From the NCBI GenBank assembly GCA_951804985.1, contig OX638130.1:108636040-108700039 (forward strand): a DNA stretch of 64,000 bases, in the 5' to 3' direction. Below, in pieces: positions 47,491 to 57,500 of this stretch; position 1 is the stretch's first letter, and each line of letters starts with the position of its first letter. The notes beneath the pieces are model-generated. The model was not told where the DNA came from, did not search any database, and saw only the letters and a list, made by a program, of their open reading frames with translations. A program made the position numbers and the translations under genes. Source of the DNA: Dryomyza anilis (Eukaryota > Arthropoda > Insecta > Diptera > Dryomyzidae).

Positions 47491-47637
47491 TCCTGGACGG
47501 ATTCGGAGTCATTTATGTGTACCAATCGGAGGATTTCATCCGCTAACATAGCGGCTGTTAACGCTCTGTTAATGCTCTGTTAAAAAAATTGGTTTGTGTC
47601 TTTGCTAAAAAAAATACGTATTTAATTTCACATACTT

Positions 47638-47715
47638 AAGTTTGAATCGATCTTCCGAACATTTTTAATTTTTTTTTTAAATTGGTCATATATTTAAAAT
47701 TTCCATGTTACTGAG
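47638..47715 (+). repeat. Older 174-bp repeat, continuation right of the foldback element
   Basis: AAGTTTGAATCGATCTTCCG, then AACATTTTTAATTTT and ATTGGTCATATATT, in the same orientation as the units at 37188-37617. This is the right half of the unit split by the insertion. Confidence 0.7.
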
Positions 47716-47723
47716 CTGATCAA

Positions 47724-47815
47724 AACTCACCTCACCAAAACTCACCATACCAAAACTCACCACACCAAAACTTACCATACCAAAAACTCACCACACTAAA
47801 ACTCACCGCACCAAA
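47724..47815. repeat. 15-bp AAAACTCACCACACC minisatellite (right flank)
   Basis: About six units in the same orientation as 36925-37105, implying one original array split by the nested insertions. Confidence 0.75.
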
Positions 47816-49076
47816 AAAACAAAAACTTAATAAAAATTAGACAGTAGATAAAATAAAATGTCTACAGTTGAGTCCATGCCTTTGCATTTACAAAATCTTT
47901 TCCTATAATAATAAAACAGTAACTCATTTTTTTATATATTAATTTTATTGAATTTCTTTAAATATTGTTGTTTGATGTACATGTTTAGCATGGACTTTTT
48001 GTGCATTATTTTGCGTTGCAACCAACTGCAACTGGACCAAAGAAAGTAACAAATATAAAAACCATAAACAACCATGCAAATTGCCTACTAGTTTGTGCTG
48101 CATTTTCTATGTTTTCTTTTTTTTTTTTGTATATTAATTATTACATTTATTAAACATAATTTATATATTTATGAATTGTGTGACAAGTCAATAATGGCGA
48201 CACTATTAAAACTATAAATGTTAAAAGTGAAATTCTTCACAATTTGTTATTTTTTTTTAAGTTTTATTTTTTTTTATTATAGACTTAAACCTGCAGAACA
48301 GGATATATTAACGTTATTTTTGAATTGATTTTTATGTTTTACACATTTTTTATTGTATTATTTTGTTGAAATTTTGGATTTTAATTTTATGTTAAATCTA
48401 AATTCTGCAAATACAAAATTTGGTTTTAGTAACCAATAACTCGGCGCAATTTTAAAACAGTTTGGTGCATTTTTTAAAAAATTGCATGCATTTTGAAGTG
48501 TTTTTAGTTTAAAATATTTTAAAAATGAGTTGAGCTATTGGTACTAAATAATTTCTTATTTTGTTTTTTTTTGTAATTTATAACATTTTGAATTATTGAC
48601 TGAATTGAACTTTTGAAGTTGTCACCTGTGATTTCGTTTGTTAAAATGTTGTTATTATTTTTCCAAATTTTATTTTATTTTGCAAAATGTTTTTTTTTTT
48701 TGCAAAGATTATTTCAATTTTAATTTTTTATTTTACTTTAAAAAAAGTTACTAATATTTATTTGTTTTTTTTTGTAATATATTTTCTTTTTTCTCTTTAT
48801 AATAAATACAATAATTTTGGCATTTTTTTTGTTATAATTTTTTTTTATGCTACAAAAAAACACGAACGACTTTGCGTTTAGCAATTTGACTTGTTTTTCA
48901 ATTCTCCATTTTGGCTTCTCAATAATTGCACATTTTTACTCTCTGTTCTGTTCTGTCCTGTCTCTCTCTCTCTTGCACTTGCTCTCTATGTCACTGACGC
49001 TCTTGTTCTCTCACTTTCGAAAGCGCTATTTTTAACACTCTCTTTTGATGTTTTACGCTCTCTTGCGGCTGTCATT
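47816..49076 (-). other. Downstream of the lectin gene; probable 3' UTR and poly(A) signals
   Basis: AT-rich with no gene. Minus-strand AATAAA hexamers occur at 48757-48762 (about 315 nt after the stop), 48263-48268 and 48146-48151. Which is used cannot be told. Short (TC)n near 48958-48974. Confidence 0.4.
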
Positions 49077-51590
49077 TTAGCCGAGTATCTTCTTAAAGTA
49101 GCTGACAGTATCCGGTTTTGTCAGCGACCGTCGTCGGTTGGGTTTGTAGAAGGCGGCTTCCGTTTCCTCTTTCAAAAAATTACGCGTCGGTGTTGCTGGT
49201 GATGGTGTTGCTGCTATTGTTGTTGTTGTAAAAATAGCAGCAGTATCAGTTGTTGTTGTTGCTACAAATGTGTTGCCGGTTTCATTTGGTATTGTTGTTG
49301 TTATTGTTGCAATTGCTTCAACAACTGTTGTTGCTGCTTGTGCAGACGCAGTTGTTGTTGCTACAGCTGCGTCTGTTGATGTTGTTATTGCTGACATGTT
49401 GTTGTTATTTCTGCTGTTGCTCTTTGCATCATTATTGCCGTCATCCGTTGCTGTTGCTTCTGCTTTTAATGTTTCCTGGTTGTCAGCATCGACAACTTTA
49501 TCGTCGTCATTGCTTTTGTCATAACCGAAAGTTTCGCTTGGTGCTGCCGTATCTGTTGTCGTTGATTTCAGTTGTGTTGCTGACTTTGCAAAGTTTGTGC
49601 TGCTGTCAGTTATTGCACTTATTGTTGTTGTTAGAATGGTTGCTGTCGTTGTTTGCGGTTGGTTTGTGTGCAATGCTTTATCAGCAACGATTTTCGAAAT
49701 TTCTGCGTTTGTTGCTGCTGTTGTTGTCAGTAATTCGATTGGCATATTGTTGGTTGCTTTTGCTGCAACTGATGTTGGCAACATTGTTGTCAATTGCTTT
49801 TGTTGCTGTTCATGTTGCTCAGCAAGTTGCGATACATTTTGTATTTGCTCTTGCTCTTGCTTTGGCTCTTCTTGCTCTTGATCATTTGGTTTATGTTGCT
49901 GTTGCGCATGTTGTCCTTGTTGTTGCTGTTGTTCATGTTGCTCATATGGCTTTCGCTTATGTTGTTGTTGCGCATATTGCTGTTGCTCATGTTGCTCGCT
50001 AAATTGATGTTGCTCTTGTGTCTGATGCTGTCGTTGCTCTCTCTGTTCTTTTTCATATTGTCGTTCCTCCCGTTGCTGCTCCTCATGCTGCTGTTTCTCA
50101 TGTTGTTGCTGCTCATGTTGTTGTCGGCTATGTTGCTCGTGCTGTTCATGTTGCTCATGTTTGGTTGGCGGCACATAATGTGATTTCACCAGCAACATTG
50201 GCGGTATAAAGTGACTGTTGTCCGGCGACTCTTTGACGTGTTGGTGCTGTGCCTCCTCTATGGTGACGATATTGGTGCGCGCTTGTTGCGGATGCATTGG
50301 ATGACCAATGGTAGCAGCAGCAACTGATGATGTTGCTGTTGTTTCTGGTGCTGCTGTTGGTGCTAACGTAGAACTATAACTGTTTTCAAAAATTTTGCTG
50401 GCCTTGATTGTTGTAGCTTTGGGAACAGATTCAGTTGTTGTTGGTGATACCGAGGTAGTTGTTGCCGCTGTTTTTGTTGTTGGTGGTGCAGCTGTGGTTG
50501 CAGTTGTAGGTGCTTCTGTTGTTACTTCCATTGTTGTTGCTTTGTTTGTTGTTGCTGCTTCGGTCGTTGTTGCAGCTGCGGTCGTTGTTGTTGCTGCTTC
50601 GGTAGTGGATGTTGCTGCTTCGGTAGTTGTTATTGCTGCTTCGGTAGTTGTTGTTGCTGCTTCGGTAGTTGCTGTAGTTGTGCTAACTGCTTCTGTTGTT
50701 CTTGCTGCTTCTGTTGTTGTTAATGCTGCTTCAGTTGTTGCTGTTTCGGTTATTGGTGCTTCTGTTGTTGTTGTTGTCGTCGTTGTCGATGACATTGTAG
50801 TGGTTGTTGCTGGCGCTAATGTTGTTGTCGTCGTCGTTGTTGTTGTGCTGGTTGTTGCTCTGGAATATTGCTGCTCCGTCAACGTTGCCATTGTTCTCAG
50901 GTCCTGCGGCAATACTTTCTTCATGTGCGGCAATGGCTGCAGTATTTCGTTTGATGCCTCATTATCTTCGTCCTGATGCGAATCCGACGAAGAAGAAGAC
51001 GACGACGTCAACAAAGCTGGTTGATCGCCAAGCATCATATCTTCCAATGGTAACAATTGCTGTTGTTGCTTATACTGTTGTTCTTGTTGCTTCTGCTGCA
51101 GTTGTTTCAGATGTTGCTCTTGAATCTGTTGTTGCTGTTTCAGTTCTTGCTCTCGTTCACTTTGTTGATAGTCAACATATTTCTGCATCTTTTGCTGTTG
51201 CTGCTGTTTCTTCTTTTGCGGATACTCATCGACTCGCTTTACCATCAATAACTTCTTCGAAGTCTTCTTTACCGGCTTTGGTATCTCGCCGGGTATATGA
51301 TAACCTGATAACATTGGCTCCGCTGCCTCATCGGCCTGCATCAGTTCATCGACATTGAACTGTTCGATCAGCTTTTGTACGGGATTCTTTTCTGTTGGAT
51401 GGCTCTCTTGCTCGCCATTTGTTGCGACATAGGCGGGCAATAGTTCTATGTTGTTGTTCTCATTGTTGTCGCTGTGATAGCTGTTGATGAGTTGCAGTGA
51501 ACGAAAGTGAGAGTTTGTGATGTCGTTGATGCGTTGCGCTTCGTAACGTTCCTTTGGGCAGATTAGTTCGCGAACGACATGTTCACGATC
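49077..51590 (-). CDS. Terminal exon: Gln-rich and mucin-like Thr-rich tail
   Basis: Acceptor CTTTGCAG at 51591-51598 opens 838 codons including the stop TAA at 49077-49079. An ATG just inside the intron in the same frame is not a start, because the frame continues from the upstream exon. After a short ordered part (DREHVVRELICPKERY) there is a Lys/Gln-rich block (about 51040-51215) and a mucin-like Thr/Ala/Glu block of TTEAA-type repeats (about 50400-50860). A His/Glu/Gln block of HEQ/EQQQ repeats follows (about 49800-50170), then more Thr/Ala-rich sequence and a basic C-terminus ending FKKILG. Thr tracts suggest O-glycosylation. The triplet repeats (GTT, TTG, GCT on the plus strand) probably vary in length between individuals. 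Confidence 0.88.
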   Translation of the reverse strand, partial: DREHVVRELICPKERYEAQRINDITNSHFRSLQLINSYHSDNNENNNIELLPAYVATNGEQESHPTEKNPVQKLIEQFNVDELMQADEAAEPMLSGYHIPGEIPKPVKKTSKKLLMVKRVDEYPQKKKQQQQQKMQKYVDYQQSEREQELKQQQQIQEQHLKQLQQKQQEQQYKQQQQLLPLEDMMLGDQPALLTSSSSSSSDSHQDEDNEASNEILQPLPHMKKVLPQDLRTMATLTEQQYSRATTSTTTTTTTTTLAPATTTTMSSTTTTTTTTEAPITETATTEAALTTTEAARTTEAVSTTTATTEAATTTTEAAITTTEAATSTTEAATTTTAAATTTEAATTNKATTMEVTTEAPTTATTAAPPTTKTAATTTSVSPTTTESVPKATTIKASKIFENSYSSTLAPTAAPETTATSSVAAATIGHPMHPQQARTNIVTIEEAQHQHVKESPDNSHFIPPMLLVKSHYVPPTKHEQHEQHEQHSRQQHEQQQHEKQQHEEQQREERQYEKEQREQRQHQTQEQHQFSEQHEQQQYAQQQHKRKPYEQHEQQQQQGQHAQQQHKPNDQEQEEPKQEQEQIQNVSQLAEQHEQQQKQLTTMLPTSVAAKATNNMPIELLTTTAATNAEISKIVADKALHTNQPQTTTATILTTTISAITDSSTNFAKSATQLKSTTTDTAAPSETFGYDKSNDDDKVVDADNQETLKAEATATDDGNNDAKSNSRNNNNMSAITTSTDAAVATTTASAQAATTVVEAIATITTTIPNETGNTFVATTTTDTAAIFTTTTIAATPSPATPTRNFLKEETEAAFYKPNRRRSLTKPDTVSYFKKILG

Positions 51591-54500
51591 CTGCAAAGTA
51601 TATAAGAGAATGCAGTTTTATAAGATTTTTGAAAGTGTTGTGATATTTTCAGATTTTATTGGGGATTTACGATGTTTCGTAAAAACCTCCATACGGAAAA
51701 TATTTTGAATCGGCACTAGTTCTGTTCCTTTTATATGAAACCAACCTGTAACTTTAACATGGCCTTTTATAGGAAGAGGTGAATTAACACCTATTACTGA
51801 ACTGGTCTTCAACGTCATGTAGACCTTTAGATCCAATTAAACATTAGTTCAGTGATAGATCTAAAGGGCTGCATGAGGTTTTAATTCACCACTTCCTAGA
51901 CAACGCCATGAAAAAATTGTCGGTTGATTTCATATAAAAGGAATAGAACTAGGACCGATTCATAATATTTTCTCGTAGTATTTCTTGATATATTTCTTTA
52001 TTTACGTCTTGAGCAAATCAAAAATTGTGACATTTACCCTTGTTTCCAAAACTACCTAACCTATTGAACAACGCAGACTTTATTTCACATTTCTATGTTT
52101 TTCCGTTTTTGTAAAAGTCATAATCTTGAGTTTCGTTACTGTTCGTAAATCCTAATTGAGAAACGAGCACTATTCGGATATAGTTTTACTCTTTTCTACA
52201 GCTTGAGTTTATCAGGTCGCCACTATTTTCAAATAGAAATAGCAAATATAACTTCTAGTGGGAATGCTTTTGAGATCTCATAATCTAAAACCATCTAACT
52301 TTGTAATAAGAAACACTCCGACATCATAAAATCGACGTTTAATTTCCAATACCCCAATTTCACATGTTTTGAGATACACGATACTCTGACATCGTGTACG
52401 AAAGATCTATTGTTTTCTGTACCTTTAAGCATAATATTCATCTTTCGAAATTTTACATATTTTGACGTTTCGTAAAAGTTTTAATTCTTATGTTTAAATG
52501 ACAATAGCAAGCATTAATATCAGTGGGAATGCATTTCAGATCTCCTAATCTGAAATCTCCTAATCTAAAACCGTATCCGATATCCGTACTTAGAAATCCA
52601 CTTTTTTTTAATTATCATAACCGTCGTTTATCTTTTGGAATCTTATATATTTTGACGTTCTCCGATATCCGAACTTAAAGATATCAGAAACTCCGACATC
52701 GTGAAATCGACCACTCTTTTCAGTACCACCTGTATTTCATTTTTATTTATTTCGTACTAATCTATCCCTCATTTCCAGTACCACCAGCATTTCATTCACA
52801 CGAGTTATAATATTTAATTGCTAATTATGCGAATTTCATCATTTCATCATATTAATGAATAAGTGTACATTGTATTGATGAATTTTGTTCATTAAACCAT
52901 ATTAATTTAAATATCATAAATCTTATAAGAATTATAAAGACATAAATGTGTAAATGGAAATAAATTTTTGTTTGAAATTTGATGCTATAAAAATGTTGAA
53001 AGTGAAAAACATTGAAAAAATTCGATTTGGGTTCAATGAATGAAATCATCAATATGATGAATACTGGTTGTTAGTGAATTTTTTTTTCTGTGTTGTTATC
53101 TATTTTGTTTTAATCTTGATTTGGGTCTCGATATTGAATCTCTGCTTTGATTTTGAATTGTGGTCTTTGCCTTGAGTCTCATTTAGAATATGAGACAATA
53201 TTAATCTCGATATATACTTGATCTTGGCTTCTATTCGAAATGAAGATTGTGATTCGAGAATATCATGTAAATGAATCTCGAAATTTTAATTTTGCTATTG
53301 ATACTGAATCTCGGTCTTGCTCAGCTATCTTTATCATGAATCTGGTTCTAGATAAACATCTCGATTTTGATATTGAATCTCTATCATGTCTCTTTTATAT
53401 TTATCATCTCCATCATGTATTTGGGTTTCGATTATAAATCTCAGTTTGGATGGTTTAAGTCTATGTCTTAAATGATGTTTCGCATGTTCGTTTTCGTAAT
53501 GTCTTCCAACCCATTTTCTAATCTAATTGATCTAAATCTATATTAGTAACAACGTTTCGGAGACATCAAAGCTGAATTTGCATTACTAATTAATACAGAT
53601 GCCTAAGCCTAATAGGTTACGGCGTTGATATTGAAAATTTAAAGGGTTTTTCAACATGGACGTTAAAAAAGTAGAGCGAGAGGGACAGCAAACGACGCCA
53701 TATTTCTTGCCGCTCTTTTGACATTTCTCTTCAGTAAAGTTTGCCATTTCATGATGGAAAGATATACAAAATCGAATTTCGGTAGTAAATTTTAATAATT
53801 TCAACTCGTTGTTGGCTCGTATATCTTTTCATCATAAAATGGCAAACCTTACTGAAAAGAAATGTCAAAAGAACGGCAAGAAATATGGCGTCGTTTGCTG
53901 TCCCTGTCGCTCTGCTTTTGTAGCGTCCCTATTAAAACCCTTGAAAAAAACTTTTGTAGCGCTCTTATTGAAAAACCCTTTATATTGGTCTAGACTTCGA
54001 ATCACCGTCTTGAATTTGAATATGGGTCTTAAATCTTATTTGGTATATGAGACTTGCTCGAACTGCCAACTTACTTCTCTCTTCAAATGGATGATTAGAA
54101 GCAACGCTGCGAGATCGAATAGATGATGCCATTTATCAGAAAATATAATAGATTTACATTTATTAATACATTATCTATTCTTGTACATAATTTAAAATGA
54201 TGATTTCGGAATGAGAAGAGTCTGACATGTACTTATCATATTCCTAACCAAAGAGATTTCTGTTCGTATGTATTTTTGATTACACAGAAAAAAAATGTAC
54301 ATCATATTGATGAATTCCGTTCTTCAAACCATGATTCATTGTATTGAAAAACCGTTCATAATATTAATGACTAAAGACATCAATGTTATGAATACTATCA
54401 AAAATATGATGAATGGCATGGTAACTGTCGAAAAAGTGTTCTTCAATATGATGAACTGTATGTGAAGAATATGTTTCATTATATTAATGAACAAATACAT

Positions 54501-57500
54501 ACATAAAATATAATATAATATATATGTACATCATATTGAAGAATGCTGTTCATCAAACCAATTTTTTTTTGTTCATATTCATATATATTATATTCATCAA
54601 TATGATTCAAATTCATTGAATTTCGTTCTTCACTATGATGTTCGATAAGAATTCATCATTATGTCAATTAATGAACGATGGTATCAATATGATGAATCTG
54701 GTAGTTGGTAGAAAAATTCATAATATTTGTGAATAAATTCATCATATTGATGTATTTATTCTGTGCAGTTATTGAGATTAGTTATTGAGAATTTTTTTAC
54801 CTAATCATTTTTCATTCGATGTGTTTGTTCGATACATTCGAAAACAATCGATGCAACAAGTCGCTACATAAGATTGACCAAAACCTCGATGTTTTTTTAG
54901 ATGAACAACCCTAATTAAGAATAGATTTTTTGGTCTTGATAGGATTCGAAATAAGGAATCCGAAATATAAGAGCCGAAAATAAGAAAATTCGATATCTAA
55001 AACAAGTTTTGATTGAGATTTTTATTAGATCTGTATTTTAACTGATATTTACCATTGGTCAACATTATCAATAACAACTAATAACCTTACAGATAAACTT
55101 ATGATTTATATGGAACCAATAGAGTTTAATTCGCGCTACCATTACCGTTATTAATAAAAATCAAAATATGTTTATACCGTTACTTTACCTCTTTGCCGCG
55201 ACAGGATTGCCGCAAAAGTCCCTCTTCGCCGCAATTACGTATTAGCTCAATGCTGGCGGTGTCCGCCATATACTGCATGGTGAGCGCAGGCATGTCCTTG
55301 ATGATGCAAGCGTCTGCCCAGGAAGGTACTGCAATAGCAATAAGACGGAGAACAACGTAAAAAGGATGTGATGTAAAAAAAAAACCAAAGCAATATCAAA
55401 AATATTGAGCGCAACAGAGCGAAAGCAGGAAAGAGTTAGTCCATAACTTACCCGGCATCTCGCACAGGAAGGATGCTGTCTCGGGACCACCGCAGCGCAA
55501 TGCATGCCAACGATAATCTCGAATCGGATCGATAACCGCACACAAAGGCGCATCCATTAAGGGCAACGATTCGGCCCAGTAGCCGGTGTCCGCAGCCAAA
55601 GGACGTGAGTTGCTGTAAAGGAATAACAGAAAAAAAGTGGAAGACAGAGTAGAGAAATGAGTTCAACAAAGTGTATGAATGCATGGCAAATGAAATGAAA
55701 AATATTAGATTAGAAAGCAGTAAAGTAATAAAAAATTTATTGTAAAATACTATACAAAAATCTATATATAAAAAAAAAAATATGAGTTGAAAGGGTACAG
55801 ATAGGTATAACTAAGAGGTAACTCTGAAAAATATGCCATAATTTAAAAAAAAAATTGTATCAAGATAAGTTGCTTTGATCAAGTGGAAACTTTTTTTTAA
55901 TTTAATTCGTAATCTAGATATTTCGTATTAATTATGCTTTGTTGAAAATACTTGGTCGAATTATTTACAGTATTAACCAATAAGGAAGGTTAGGTCACAT
56001 GTGAAACTTGGTCTAAGCCGACAAAAAATGTACATCATATTGATGAATTCCGTTCTTCAAACCATGATTCATTGTATTGATGATCCGTTCATAATATTAA
56101 CGACTAACGACATCAATGCGATCATAAATATGATGAACGCTTGGTAACTGTCGAAGTGTTCATCAATATAATGTACTGTATATGAAGAATACGTTTCATA
56201 ATATTAATGAACAAGTATATAAAATACAAAATATACGTACATCATATTGAAGAATGTTGTTCATCAAACAAAATATTTATTTTTCGTTCATTTTTTTGGC
56301 GTACTTCTCAGTTCTCAAGTAGTTCTTTTATGTTATTTCTTATATAATGCTTGCTTGACATACAGAAATTAGTAAAATGTATATGTATTTAAAAAAAATT
56401 TTTCATTGCACTTTTGAAAAAAAAAATATTAAACAATTTTTTTTTTTCGAAAAAATGTTTTTTTCTGATAAATTTCGAAAAAAAAATTTCAAAAATTTTT
56501 CGATTATTTTTTTTTTTAATAAAATTTAATAATTTTTTTTTTAAATTTTTGTTTGAATTATTTTCTAAAACAATTTTTTTTTTTGAAAAATTCGTAAATA
56601 AATATTCCATTATTTAATATATTTTGAAAAAACAAAATTCAACAATATTCATCATATTGAATATTATATTCATAAATATTATGAACAATTTGCAAATAAA
56701 ATATTTAATTATTCAAAGATATTATTATTATATTCATCAATATGACGATTCTAATTCATTGTAGGTATTGAATATTTTATTCTTTACTATGATGTACGAT
56801 ATTATGAATAAGTTCATAAATATAATGAATGCATTCATCAATAAAAAATTAATCGGATTATTTTTTTTTTATAAAATTTATTAATTTTTTTTAAATTTTT
56901 GTTTGAATTATTTTATAAAATAATTTTTTTTTGAAAAATTTGTAAATAAATATTCCATTATTTAATAGATTTTGAAAAAAAAAAAAAAACAATATTCATC
57001 ATATTGAATATTATATTCATAAATATTATGAATAATTTACAAACAAAATATTTAATTATTCATAGATATTATTATTATATTCATCAAAATGACGATTCTA
57101 ATTCATTGTAGGTATTGAATATTTTATTCTTCACTATGATGTACGATATTATGAATAAGTTCATAAATATAATGAATGCATTCATCAATATGTCATTTAA
57201 TGAACGGTGGTATCAATATGATGAATCTAGTAGTAGTATCATAATATTAATGAATAAATTCATCATATTGATGCATTTTTTTCTTTGTATATCTTTGGAG
57301 TTTCATTGATCAAAATCGAATAGTTTACTTCTAATATACTTTTACTTTTTTGAATACTAATAGATCGTTCAAAGTATTACTTTAAATCTTTGGCTATACA
57401 ATCAATTTAATTTAAAACTTTCCAAATTCAATTAAACAATTATAAACTTCTGTTTTTAAATTCAATTTGAATAGTCTAAATTTAAAATTTTGAAGGCTCC

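Larger units (their letters stand above)
37626..47637. mobile_element. 10.0-kb foldback element with satellite-array arms and 8-bp target duplication
   Basis: The terminal inverted repeats start AAGTATGTGAA and are near-identical for well over 100 bp, through GCAAAGACACAAACCAA, the TTAACAGAGCGTTAACAG module and CGAATCCGTCCAGGATC. They are flanked by exact AAGTTTGA duplications (37618-37625, 47638-47645). Removing the element and one duplication restores a good match to the neighbouring 174-bp units (TTTGRATCGATC). The arms are arrays of a 193-bp monomer in opposite orientation with a 1-kb spacer. No reading frame of 60 codons occurs anywhere in it, so it is non-autonomous. Arms made of tandem repeats are the hallmark of Foldback-type elements; the superfamily is not assigned. 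An 8-bp duplication is also usual for hAT and P elements. Confidence 0.88.
51591..55188 (-). other. 3.6-kb intron of the lectin gene, repeat-filled
   Basis: Donor GTAAAGTA at 55188, acceptor TTTGCAG at 51591. It holds an inverted repeat (51660-51990), a MITE fragment (52795), a mariner-derived MITE (53642) and a family M MITE (54282). Between about 52050 and 52760 words such as ACTCCGACATCGTGAAATCG recur in degenerate form, and 53100-53460 has degenerate GAATCTCGATTTTGAT words. Confidence 0.7.

Noticed and set aside
49250..51358. Long Leu/Val-rich plus-strand and other-frame open frames opposite the lectin tail exon
   Set aside because: They are shadows of the Gln/Thr triplet repeats of the minus-strand exon.
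51591..51596. ATG at 51594-51596 as start of an 839-residue protein
   Set aside because: The ATG overlaps the acceptor; the frame is continuous with three upstream lectin-domain exons, so the coding exon begins at 51590.
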